Assembly: GCA_002433675.1 (NCBI GenBank)
Contig: DJIP01000294.1
Span: 1-7,691, forward strand
DNA: 7,691 nucleotides
Source: Halomonas halophila
GTDB lineage: Bacteria; Pseudomonadota; Gammaproteobacteria; Pseudomonadales; Halomonadaceae
Direction of reading: 5' to 3'
Shown here: positions 1-5,935 of the stretch, piece by piece
Numbering within the stretch: position 1 is the stretch's first letter
Layout of the letters: the number at the start of each line of letters is the position of its first letter
The notes under the pieces: generated by a model
Database searches by the model: none
What the model saw: the letters and a program-made list of their open reading frames with translations, nothing else
Told to the model about the DNA's origin: nothing
Position numbers and translations under genes: made by a program

Positions 1-1133
1 CCGGTGATGTTCTGCAGGAACACCAGCGGAATCCTGCGCTGGGCACACAGCTCGATGAAGTGGGCGCCCTTGACCGCGCTTTCCGAGAACAGCACCCCGT
101 TGTTGGCGACGATGCCCACCGGATGGCCGTGGATATGGGCGAAGCCGGTGACCAGGGTATCGCCGTAGTAGCGCTTGAACTCGTCGAAGTCGGAGCCGTC
201 GACGATGCGCGCGATGACCTCGCGCACCTCGAAGGGCTTCTTGAGGTCGGTGCCGACGATGCCGTAGAGCTCCTCGGGATCGAGACTGGGCGGTCGCGGA
301 GCGGCCATCGCCAGCTCGCCGCGCTTCTGCCAATTCAGACGGGCCACGCAGCGCCTGGCGATCTGCAGGGCGTGGGCGTCGTTGTCGGCGTAGTGGTCGG
401 CGACCCCGCTGATCCGTGTATGGACGTCGGCGCCACCCAGGTCCTCGGCGCTGATGGTCTCGCCGGTGGCGGCCTTGACCAGCGGCGGGCCGCCGAGAAA
501 GATCGTGCCCTGCTCGCGCACGATGATCGATTCATCGGCCATGGCCGGCACATAGGCGCCGCCGGCGGTGCAGGAGCCCATCACCACGGCGATCTGGGGA
601 ATTCCCTCCGCCGACAGGGTGGCCTGGTTGTAGAAGATCCGGCCGAAGTGGTCGCGGTCGGGGAACACCTCGTCCTGACGCGGCAGGAAGGCGCCGCCGG
701 AGTCGACCAGATAGACGCAGGGCAGGCGATGCTTGCGCGCGACTTCCTGGGCGCGCAGGTGCTTCTTCACCGTCAGCGGAAAATAGGTGCCGCCCTTGAC
801 GGTGGCGTCGTTGGCGACGATCACGCACTCGACGCCCGAAACGCGGCCGATGCCGGTGACGATGCCGGCCGCCGGCACTTCGGTGTCGTACACCTCATGG
901 GCGGCCAGCGCCGACAATTCGAGGAAGGGCGAGCCCTCGTCGAGCAGGTGGTCGATGCGGTCGCGCACGAACAGCTTGCCGCGTGATTCGTGACGGCTAC
1001 GGGCCTTGTCACCACCGCCACGGCGGATGGCAGCGGTCAGTTCGGCCAGCTTGCCGACCTCGGCGCGCATGGCCGCGTCCCGGGCCTGGAAGTCCTCGGA
1101 GCGCGGGTTGATCTTGGTGTCCAGAATCGCCAT
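1..1133 (-). CDS. liuB: Methylcrotonyl-CoA carboxylase, carboxyltransferase (beta) subunit, partial (C-terminus off the left edge)
   Basis: This is the non-biotinylated subunit of 3-methylcrotonyl-CoA carboxylase. It moves the carboxyl group from biotin on the partner subunit (LiuD/MccA) to 3-methylcrotonyl-CoA, giving 3-methylglutaconyl-CoA in leucine catabolism in the cytoplasm. About 377 residues are visible of roughly 535 usual for the family, so the C-terminal third is missing. The N-terminus begins [15 protein letters not shown], typical of the family. A crotonase-fold carboxyltransferase core follows, with [10 protein letters not shown] near residues 144-153, [10 protein letters not shown] near 162-171 and the glycine-rich [16 protein letters not shown] near 186-201, which supplies the oxyanion hole. 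[21 protein letters not shown] is diagnostic of MCC as against propionyl-CoA carboxylase. The ATG at 1133 is preceded by AGGGGAG at good spacing and lies only 12 bases after the liuA stop, so the two are co-transcribed. The reading frame stays open to the edge. The family assignment is firm; leucine specificity is supported by the neighbour. Confidence 0.95.
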   Translation of the reverse strand, partial: MAILDTKINPRSEDFQARDAAMRAEVGKLAELTAAIRRGGGDKARSRHESRGKLFVRDRIDHLLDEGSPFLELSALAAHEVYDTEVPAAGIVTGIGRVSGVECVIVANDATVKGGTYFPLTVKKHLRAQEVARKHRLPCVYLVDSGGAFLPRQDEVFPDRDHFGRIFYNQATLSAEGIPQIAVVMGSCTAGGAYVPAMADESIIVREQGTIFLGGPPLVKAATGETISAEDLGGADVHTRISGVADHYADNDAHALQIARRCVARLNWQKRGELAMAAPRPPSLDPEELYGIVGTDLKKPFEVREVIARIVDGSDFDEFKRYYGDTLVTGFAHIHGHPVGIVANNGVLFSESAVKGAHFIELCAQRRIPLVFLQNIT

Positions 1134-1145
1134 GACCGGCTCCCC

Positions 1146-2315
1146 TTACTTGGATTCGTTGAACAGCTCACGCCCGATCAGCATGCGCCGGATCTCGCTG
1201 GTGCCGGCACCGATCTCGTAGAGTTTTGCGTCACGCAGCAGGCGCCCGGTCGGGTACTCGTTGATGTAGCCGTTGCCGCCGAGCAGCTGGATGGCGTCCA
1301 GCGCCACCTGGGTGGCCTTCTCGGCGCAGTAGAGGATCACCCCGGCGGCGTCCTTGCGCGAGGTCTGGCCGCGGTCGCAGGCGGCGGCGACGGTATAAAG
1401 ATACGCGCGGCAGGCGTTCAGGGTGGTGTACATGTCGGCAACCTTGCCCTGGACCAGCTGGAACTCGCCGATGGACTGGTTGAACTGCTTGCGCTCATGG
1501 ATGTAAGGCACCACCACGTCCATCGCCGCCTGCATGATGCCGATGGGGCCAGCAGCCAGCACGGTGCGCTCGTAGTCGAGGCCGCTCATCAGCACGCGTA
1601 CGCCCTTGCCGACCTCGCCCAGCACGTTCTCGGCGGGGACTTCGCAGTCCTCGAACACCAGTTCGCAGGTGTTGGAGCCGCGCATGCCGAGCTTGTCGAG
1701 CTTCTGGGCGGTGGAGAAACCGGCGAAGCCCTTCTCGATGATAAAGGCCGTCATGCCCTTGGAGCCGGCGTCGGGATCGGTCTTGGCGTAGACCACCAGC
1801 ACGTCGGCGTCAGGGCCATTGGTGATCCACATCTTGTTGCCGTTGAGGATGTAGCGGTCGCCGTCCTTGCGGGCGCGCAGCTTCATCGACACCACGTCGG
1901 AACCGGCGCCCGGCTCCGACATGGCCAGCGCCCCTACGTGCTCGCCGGAAATCAGCTTGGGCAGGTACTTGGTCTTCTGTTCGGCGGAGGCGTTGATCTT
2001 GAGCTGATTGACGCACAGGTTGGAGTGGGCGCCGTAGGACAGGCCCACCGAGGCGCTGGCCCGGGAGATCTCCTCCATGGCGATGCAGTGGGCCAGATAG
2101 CCCATGCCGGTGCCGCCGTCCTCGTCGGACACGGTGATGCCAAGCAGACCCATGTCGCCGAACTTTTGCCACAGGTCGGCGGGGAATTCATTTTTCTCGT
2201 CGATCTCGCCGGCGCGGGGAGCGATCTCGTCGCGGGCGAAGGCGTTGACCTGGTCGCGCAGCATGACCAGGGTTTCGTCGAGGCCGAAATCGAGGGGCGT
2301 ATAGGGGCTGAACAT
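1146..2315 (-). CDS. liuA: Isovaleryl-CoA dehydrogenase
   Basis: FAD-dependent acyl-CoA dehydrogenase that oxidises isovaleryl-CoA to 3-methylcrotonyl-CoA, the step before LiuB, passing electrons to electron-transfer flavoprotein. The 389-residue length is normal for the family. Visible signatures are [13 protein letters not shown] (about 128-140) with the FAD/substrate-binding KMWITNG (161-167), and the C-terminal [20 protein letters not shown] (343-362) followed by [15 protein letters not shown]. The catalytic base of isovaleryl-CoA dehydrogenases sits in the SGLDYER motif (Glu249 here). The position that carries the catalytic Glu in medium-chain enzymes is Ala/Gly here (EIGAGTSE), as expected for this subfamily. 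I chose ATG 2315 because GGAG precedes it by six bases and the protein then starts like its relatives ([15 protein letters not shown]). In-frame extensions to 2429 add an atypical, charged segment. It is the first gene of the operon, followed by liuB after 12 bases. A palindromic operator lies 139 bases upstream. Confidence 0.96.
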   Translation of the reverse strand: MFSPYTPLDFGLDETLVMLRDQVNAFARDEIAPRAGEIDEKNEFPADLWQKFGDMGLLGITVSDEDGGTGMGYLAHCIAMEEISRASASVGLSYGAHSNLCVNQLKINASAEQKTKYLPKLISGEHVGALAMSEPGAGSDVVSMKLRARKDGDRYILNGNKMWITNGPDADVLVVYAKTDPDAGSKGMTAFIIEKGFAGFSTAQKLDKLGMRGSNTCELVFEDCEVPAENVLGEVGKGVRVLMSGLDYERTVLAAGPIGIMQAAMDVVVPYIHERKQFNQSIGEFQLVQGKVADMYTTLNACRAYLYTVAAACDRGQTSRKDAAGVILYCAEKATQVALDAIQLLGGNGYINEYPTGRLLRDAKLYEIGAGTSEIRRMLIGRELFNESK

Positions 2316-2759
2316 GATGGGCTCCGGGGCATCCTTGATGGTCGATACGGCACCGCGAGAGGGCCGGACCATGCTTTTTGATGGTGTAGATGTCGAGTCG
2401 AAACGGCACCGCAGGCGGTGTGCGTTCACTGGATGACAAGAAGACTAGGCAAGGTTTACGTTAACGTAAAGTGCAGCTTGTGATGCTTGCGACCAAAGTA
2501 GGTAGATGGGGCGGCAGGCAAGCGGCAGTCGCTGGACAGCGGGGGAACCGCCAGCGGCTCCGGGCAAAGCGTCCGGCGCTGTGCGATGGGGTGGGCGGAA
2601 GGACTGTGTGGCTCAGTTCGAGGGCAGGGCAGTGTCCTGGTTCAATGCGAATCCAGACCCAGGCGCGAGACCGGCAACGCCTGGGAAAGGGTGTCTGGCG
2701 CAAGGCATGGTGCGACACGGCGAGGTGCGGGCTGGGTGTCCCCAGGCGTGCCCGTCATA
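2316..2759. other. Intergenic region upstream of liuA, no gene seen
   Basis: These 444 bases separate liuA from the downstream end of the cupin gene. The liuA-proximal part (2316-2454) is the probable mRNA leader of the liu operon and includes a small dyad, CACCGC-AG-GCGGTG at 2407-2420. The perfect palindrome at 2455-2470 is the only strong signal. From 2471 to 2759, open frames on both strands read as arginine-, proline- or cysteine-rich sequence without any recognisable domain. I see no convincing start site, RNA gene or mobile-element remnant there. A liuR gene, often found next to liuA, is absent. Confidence 0.7.
2455..2470. promoter_or_regulatory. Probable LiuR operator / liu promoter
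   Basis: The sequence TTTACGTTAACGTAAA is a perfect 16-bp palindrome with an ACGTTAACGT core, the kind of site I recall for LiuR, the MerR-family repressor of branched-chain amino acid degradation genes in proteobacteria. It is the only strong dyad upstream of liuA and is well placed for a promoter reading leftwards. On the minus strand TTTACG could act as a -35 element, followed after 17 bases by a poor -10 (TAGTCT). The palindrome itself is directly visible; its assignment to LiuR is inference from the neighbouring genes and the remembered consensus. Confidence 0.7.
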
Positions 2760-3263
2760 TCAATCTTCGTCCTGCCAGTAGTCCACCGCGTCCTTGCGCA
2801 TGCCGTAGTGTTCGAAGCTGCGCTCGGCCTTGTCGCCGCCCGGCGCGCTGCCGGCCAGTACGCCAAACTTGCCCGAGTCTGGATACTCCGTCACGTCCGG
2901 GGCGTTCATGCTGCTGATGCACAGGTAGGTCAGGGGTTCGTCGGAGTCGTTGATGATCTGGTGGGCGCAGTCGGCGTCGCCAGCGGGGGCCGCGATCAGC
3001 TCACCCTCGACGATGGGGTAGCGTTTCTCTCCAAGACGCACGCTGCCCTTGCCCTTGAGCACAATGAACATCTCGTCATTGTTGTGATGGAAGTGGAAAG
3101 GCCAGGCGTGGCAGCCCGGCGCCAGGGTGACTCGGCGACAGCCGAGGTCGCGCATGCCGAGCACCGGCGTCAGGTTGATGATCTTGGCATCGACCTTGTC
3201 ACCGTGCTGGTGGTCTTGCCGGGGAATCGGGCAGTGGCACAGAGAGAGGATGCGAGCGCGCAT
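2760..3263 (-). CDS. Single-domain cupin protein of unknown substrate
   Basis: A 167-residue cytoplasmic protein with one cupin beta-barrel. Motif 1 spans about residues 50-71: Gly50, His57-Phe-His59, Glu64 and Gly71. Motif 2 contains Pro93, His101 and Asn105. His57, His59, Glu64 and His101 are the expected metal ligands and all are present, so metal binding (Fe, Mn, Zn or Ni) is likely. The sequence resembles small cupins with a conserved WPFHFHHxNDE segment and an acidic C-terminal tail (YGMRKDAVDYWQDED); I cannot name the reaction. Some relatives are enzymes such as dioxygenases or sugar isomerases, others are sensors. The N-terminal 25 residues lie outside the barrel and contain a CHC pair. 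ATG 3263 is supported by AAGGA six bases upstream. The gene lies 173 bases from the end of tupA on the same strand and has its own candidate promoter and a structured leader, so it is probably a separate transcription unit. A link to tungstate is not shown. Confidence 0.88.
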   Translation of the reverse strand: MRARILSLCHCPIPRQDHQHGDKVDAKIINLTPVLGMRDLGCRRVTLAPGCHAWPFHFHHNNDEMFIVLKGKGSVRLGEKRYPIVEGELIAAPAGDADCAHQIINDSDEPLTYLCISSMNAPDVTEYPDSGKFGVLAGSAPGGDKAERSFEHYGMRKDAVDYWQDED

Positions 3264-3285
3264 TGGGAGTCCTTGTCGGTCATGG

Positions 3286-3325
3286 GGACGAACGAATCAT
3301 GCTGATCGCGTGAATCCGTTCGTCC
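3286..3325 (-). promoter_or_regulatory. Leader stem-loop just upstream of the cupin gene
   Basis: GGACGAACG (3286-3294) and CGTTCGTCC (3317-3325) are perfect 9-base inverted arms around a 22-base centre. In the minus-strand transcript the stem can extend through a G-U pair and two A-U pairs, giving about 12 pairs. It ends 22 bases before the cupin ATG, just ahead of the ribosome binding site. No T run follows, so it is not a standard terminator. It could be an RNA leader element that affects stability or translation, or a protein-binding dyad in DNA. It matches no riboswitch class I recognise. Confidence 0.5.
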
Positions 3326-3355
3326 TGCGTCAGTCCTCGTACCAGCCTAGACCGA

Positions 3356-3386
3356 GTTATATGACCCTGCTACTGACCTCGGTCAG
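3356..3386 (-). promoter_or_regulatory. Candidate promoter of the cupin gene
   Basis: On the minus strand CTGACC (3386-3381) and TATAAC (3361-3356) resemble -35 and -10 hexamers. The spacer is 19 bases, long for a simple sigma-70 promoter but usual for promoters remodelled by MerR-family regulators. Transcription would begin near 3350 and give a leader of about 85 bases that includes the stem-loop at 3286-3325. The -35 box lies inside a perfect palindrome. Assigned by eye only. Confidence 0.35.
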
Positions 3387-3387
3387 T
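3372..3387. promoter_or_regulatory. 16-bp palindrome, possible operator at the cupin promoter
   Basis: ACTGACC-TC-GGTCAGT has perfect 7-base arms around a 2-base centre. It overlaps the candidate -35 element of the cupin promoter, a position suited to a repressor or a MerR-type activator. A 2-base loop makes it a poor RNA hairpin, so a DNA-binding site is the likelier reading. The regulator is unknown. Confidence 0.45.
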
Positions 3388-3388
3388 T

Positions 3389-3402
3389 GAGGTTGCTACC
3401 TC
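3389..3402 (-). other. Small hairpin downstream of tupA
   Basis: GAGGT-TGCT-ACCTC forms a perfect 5-bp stem with a 4-base loop, 34 bases after the tupA stop in the direction of transcription. It directly adjoins the palindrome at 3372-3387. No T tract follows on the minus strand, so it may protect the tupA 3' end or be incidental; it does not look like a full intrinsic terminator. Confidence 0.3.
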
Positions 3403-3436
3403 GGGCGTGGCCGCCGGCTTCAACGCAAACCTCCTG

Positions 3437-4279
3437 TTACTCGCTGTCGGCGTTGGGGAAGAACAGCTGCTGGCCCTTGACCTCGAAGTCGCCGATGGCC
3501 TGCTGGCCCGCCTCGGACAGCAGCCAGTCGTGCCACTCGTCGGCCAGGTCGTGCTTGAGCTCGGGGTGGCGCTCGGGAGACAGCTTGAGGCTGCCGTACT
3601 GGTTGAACAGCACCTCGTCCCCTTCGAACAGCAGCTCGAGATCCTGACGGTTGTCGAAGGCCACCCAGGTGGCACGATCCGACATCACGTAGGCACCCAT
3701 GCCCGCCGCGGTGTTGAGGGTGGCGCCCATGCCGCTGCCCAGCTCGCGGTACCAGTCGCCGCCGGGTTCGACTCCCGCCGACTCCCACAGCCGCAGCTCC
3801 GCCCGGTTGGTGCCGCTGTCATCGCCACGGGAGGCGAAGGGCGCCTCGTGCTCAGCGATCAGGTTGAGCGCTTCGGCGGCGCTGCCGGCGTCACGGATGC
3901 CTGCTGGATCCTCGGTCGGGCCGATCAACACGAAGTCGTTGTACATGACGTCGGCGCGCTCGGTGGCGTAGCCATCTGCGACGAAGGCTTCCTCGCCGGC
4001 GGTGTCGTGCACCAGCAGGCTGTCGGCGTCACCGCGCCGGGCGATCTCGAAGGCCTGTCCGGTGCCCACGGCGACCACGCGCACGTCGATGCCGGAGTCC
4101 TCGGTAAAGCTCGGGATAATGGCGTCGAACAGCCCCGAGTTCTGGGTCGAGGTAGTGGAGGCCAGGGTGATGAAGCGATCCTCGGCCTGGGCGCTGGTGG
4201 CAGCCAGCGACAAACCCGCGATCAGCAGGGCGCGGGAGAGCAGAGCATTGGCAGGAGTGGAGCCTGGGTATGTTGTCAT
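3437..4279 (-). CDS. tupA: Tungstate ABC transporter, periplasmic substrate-binding protein
   Basis: Binds tungstate in the periplasm and delivers it to the TupB-TupC importer. The 280 residues start with a Sec signal peptide: a hydrophobic stretch of about 14-30 with a likely cleavage after AQA (near residue 32). The mature protein opens with LASTTSTQNSGLFDAI (about 39-54), the serine/threonine-rich anion-binding motif of TupA proteins, and carries SRGDDSGTNRAE (150-161), a second conserved ligand loop. The end KGQQLFFPNA also fits the family. Family knowledge says TupA strongly prefers tungstate over molybdate, but specificity cannot be proved by reading. ATG 4279 has an AAGGAAAGG ribosome site at good spacing. 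It is the last gene of tupBCA, 79 bases after the tupC stop. Those 79 bases contain no obvious terminator, so it is probably co-transcribed, possibly with an extra internal promoter to raise binding-protein levels. Confidence 0.93.
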   Translation of the reverse strand: MTTYPGSTPANALLSRALLIAGLSLAATSAQAEDRFITLASTTSTQNSGLFDAIIPSFTEDSGIDVRVVAVGTGQAFEIARRGDADSLLVHDTAGEEAFVADGYATERADVMYNDFVLIGPTEDPAGIRDAGSAAEALNLIAEHEAPFASRGDDSGTNRAELRLWESAGVEPGGDWYRELGSGMGATLNTAAGMGAYVMSDRATWVAFDNRQDLELLFEGDEVLFNQYGSLKLSPERHPELKHDLADEWHDWLLSEAGQQAIGDFEVKGQQLFFPNADSE

Positions 4280-4358
4280 TGGTGCCTTTCCTTGCGTGGG
4301 TGGATTGGGTAATGGGACAAAGCGTGCATCGTTCGAAAGATCGGGGCGCGGGCCGGGC

Positions 4359-5084
4359 TCAATCGAGCAACTCGCCGTGGACGAAAGCGTGGCCCTCGGT
4401 GGTGACCGGGGCGTCGAAGAAGGTCGCCGCGGGGCTCTGTTCGACCAGCCGGCCGTGGTGCAGCAAGATCACTTCGTCGGCCAGTCGGCGCGCCTGATGA
4501 AGGTCATGGCTGGTCATCACGATGCGCACCCCCTGGTGGTGGAAGTCGTCGATGGCGGCCTCCACGGCGCGAATGGCGGCGGGGTCCAGGGCCGAGGTGG
4601 GCTCGTCGAGAAACAGCACCTCGGGCGACAGCAACCAGGCCCGGGCCAGCGCCAGGCGCTGCTGTTCGCCGCCGGACAGCACCCTGGCCGGGCGCCGGGC
4701 AAGCGCCTCCAGACCAAAACGCGCCAGCGCCTCCCTGGCCCGTTCGAGGCGCTGGCGCCGGGGCACCCGCTGCACCGCCAGGGCATACTCGAGATTGGCC
4801 AGGGCCGAGCGTCTGAGCAGCACCGGGCGCTGGAACACCATGGCCTGGCGTGGCGCCGAGCCTTCCCACACCAGGCGCCCCGACGTCGGCTGAAGCAGAC
4901 CATGGGCCAGACGCATCAGCAGGCTCTTGCCGGCGCCGTTGGGCCCCATGACCAGGGTGCGGCGATGGCCGTCCAGGTTCAGCGACAGCGGCCCCAGCAA
5001 CGTTTGCCCGCGGGGCGCGTAGCTCACGTGATCGAAGCGTAAGCGAGGCGCCGTGGCCGGCACCGAAAGCGTCAGATGGGTCAT
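4359..5084 (-). CDS. tupC: Tungstate ABC transporter, ATP-binding protein
   Basis: Cytoplasmic ATPase that powers tungstate import through TupB. All ABC motifs are intact in the 241 residues: Walker A GPNGAGKS (47-54), Q-loop VFQ (Gln85) within MVFQRPVLLRRSALANL, which is typical of oxyanion importers of this type, signature LSGGEQQRLALARA (136-149), Walker B VLFLDEP (156-162) with catalytic Glu161, D-loop SALD, and the switch His193 in MTSHDL. The domain is short and lacks the C-terminal TOBE extension found in ModC, which favours the TupC class. ATG 5084 overlaps the tupB stop in an ATGA arrangement, indicating translational coupling. A longer in-frame start at 5339 would read an arginine- and glycine-rich stretch out of frame with tupB and is rejected. 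Confidence 0.93.
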   Translation of the reverse strand: MTHLTLSVPATAPRLRFDHVSYAPRGQTLLGPLSLNLDGHRRTLVMGPNGAGKSLLMRLAHGLLQPTSGRLVWEGSAPRQAMVFQRPVLLRRSALANLEYALAVQRVPRRQRLERAREALARFGLEALARRPARVLSGGEQQRLALARAWLLSPEVLFLDEPTSALDPAAIRAVEAAIDDFHHQGVRIVMTSHDLHQARRLADEVILLHHGRLVEQSPAATFFDAPVTTEGHAFVHGELLD

Positions 5085-5779
5085 CCGAGCTGCCTCCGGG
5101 TCGCTTCGCCCAGCAGGTGCGCCAGCGCATTGATAGCACCTACCAACGCCAGCAATACGATACCCAGGCCGAGTGCCAGGGGCAGGTTGCCCTTGCTGGT
5201 CTCCAGCACGATGGCGGTGGTCATGACCCGGGTGACGCCGTCGATGTTGCCACCGACGATCATCACCGCCCCGACCTCGGCGCTGGCGCGGCCGAAGCCG
5301 GCCAGCACCACAGTGATCAGCGATAGCCTGGCGTCCCACAGCAGGGTCGGAATACGCCGCAGCCGAGAAACCCCAATGGAGGCGAGCTGTTCGGCGTACT
5401 CGCCGTGGAGTTCCTCGACCTTCTGGCGGGTCAGGGCAGCCAGGATCGGCAGCACCAGGATGACCTGGGCCACCACCATGGCGGTGGGGGTAAACAGCAG
5501 GCCCAGCGAACCCAGCGGCCCCGCTCGGGACAGCAATAGATAGACGGCGAGGCCCGCTACCACCGGCGGCAGCCCCATCAGGGCATTGAGGGCGACGATG
5601 AGAGGGGCTCGGCCTGGAAAGCGAAACAGCGCCAGCGCCGCCCCCATGGGAAAGGCCAGCAGAGCAGCGATGGCGACAGCGGTCAGCGAGATCTTCAGCG
5701 ATAGCCCGACGATGGCGAGCAGGTCGGCGTCCAGACCGATGACGAGTTCAAGGGCTGTAAGGAAGGCAGAGTCGGTCAT
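5081..5779 (-). CDS. tupB: Tungstate ABC transporter, permease protein
   Basis: Inner-membrane channel subunit of the tungstate importer, a BPD_transp_1 type permease of 232 residues. About five to six hydrophobic segments can be seen, near residues 19-42, 58-82, 98-116, 152-162/168-176 and 199-221. The cytoplasmic coupling loop with the EAA-type motif is at about 128-145 (EYAEQLASIGVSRLRRIP). GRASAEVGAVMIVGGNI (163-179) followed by GVTRVMTTAIVLETSKG (181-197) is a hallmark of TupB. It is the first gene of the transcription unit. Its ribosome site is weak (GAG within CCGAGACACG before the ATG at 5779). The promoter should lie in the 156-base region shared with the divergent regulator gene. 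The order B-C-A differs from the common A-B-C. Confidence 0.93.
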   Translation of the reverse strand: MTDSAFLTALELVIGLDADLLAIVGLSLKISLTAVAIAALLAFPMGAALALFRFPGRAPLIVALNALMGLPPVVAGLAVYLLLSRAGPLGSLGLLFTPTAMVVAQVILVLPILAALTRQKVEELHGEYAEQLASIGVSRLRRIPTLLWDARLSLITVVLAGFGRASAEVGAVMIVGGNIDGVTRVMTTAIVLETSKGNLPLALGLGIVLLALVGAINALAHLLGEATRRQLG

Positions 5780-5819
5780 CGTGTCTCGGTCGATTGGGGC
5801 GTCGTGTGCTTGCCGTTTT

Positions 5820-5831
5820 CCGGTCTACCGG
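5820..5831. promoter_or_regulatory. Short inverted repeat near the tupB start
   Basis: CCGGT-CT-ACCGG has perfect 5-base arms and lies 41 bases upstream of the tupB ATG in the tupB/regulator divergent region. Dyads this short arise often in GC-rich DNA, so it is only a weak operator candidate. Confidence 0.25.
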
Positions 5832-5876
5832 CATGATGTGATGATCTGCTGCGGTGCGCACCCCATGGCCGTAAAA

Positions 5877-5904
5877 TATGCAACCATAAACCACTTCCTG
5901 CATA
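5877..5904. promoter_or_regulatory. Spaced inverted repeat, candidate operator of the tup locus
   Basis: TATGCA (5877-5882) and TGCATA (5899-5904) are perfect 6-base arms separated by 16 bases, so the half-site centres are 22 bases apart, about two helical turns. That spacing suits a dimer with one helix-turn-helix per subunit. The dyad sits between tupB and the divergent regulator in the only AT-rich stretch of this region, next to a possible -10 (TAAAAT at 5872-5877, reading right, without a clear -35). Binding by the adjacent HTH-PBP protein is inferred from position. Confidence 0.5.
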
Positions 5905-5932
5905 GTGACCCTCTACGTCTTTTGGAGGTCAC
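5905..5932 (+). promoter_or_regulatory. Stem-loop masking the ribosome site of the regulator gene
   Basis: GTGACC (5905-5910) pairs perfectly with GGTCAC (5927-5932). After one bulged C, TC (5912-5913) can pair with GA (5925-5926), leaving an 11-base loop. The 3' arm contains most of the ribosome binding site GGAGG (5924-5928), seven bases before the ATG at 5936, so folding would hide it. This could limit translation of the regulator, or be a second DNA-binding dyad. The pairing is visible; any function is inference. Confidence 0.4.
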
Positions 5933-5935
5933 CCG

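Noticed and set aside
60..986. Long plus-strand open frame of 308 codons
   Set aside because: It lies opposite liuB and reads as low-complexity Gly/Ala/Asp/Val-rich sequence with no domain, the usual antisense shadow in GC-rich DNA.
990..2381. Long plus-strand open frame of 463 codons
   Set aside because: It is antisense to liuB/liuA, rich in Gly, Val, His and Leu without motifs; the minus strand encodes an unmistakable isovaleryl-CoA dehydrogenase.
2316..2429. N-terminal extension of liuA to an ATG at 2429
   Set aside because: The extra 38 residues are unlike any acyl-CoA dehydrogenase N-terminus, and ATG 2315 has a good ribosome site.
2732..2745. CTGGG-TGTC-CCCAG hairpin downstream of the cupin stop as a terminator
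   Set aside because: The stem is only 5 bp and no T tract follows on the minus strand; expected by chance in GC-rich DNA.
2471..2917. Plus-strand frames starting at 2471, 2506 and 2586 in the liuA-cupin gap
   Set aside because: They are Arg/Cys/Gly-rich, lack recognisable domains and run antisense into the cupin gene.
3407..5042. Plus-strand open frames 3407-4312 and 4002-5042
   Set aside because: Both are antisense to tupA and tupC, which have complete family motifs on the minus strand.
5085..5339. N-terminal extension of tupC to 5339
   Set aside because: It would overlap tupB by over 250 bases in another frame and reads as Arg/Gly-rich noise; the ATGA overlap at 5081-5084 explains the start.
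5780..5935. Molybdenum-cofactor/tungsten-cofactor riboswitch upstream of tup or the regulator
   Set aside because: Only short simple dyads are present; the region does not show the extended multi-helix structure expected of that class.
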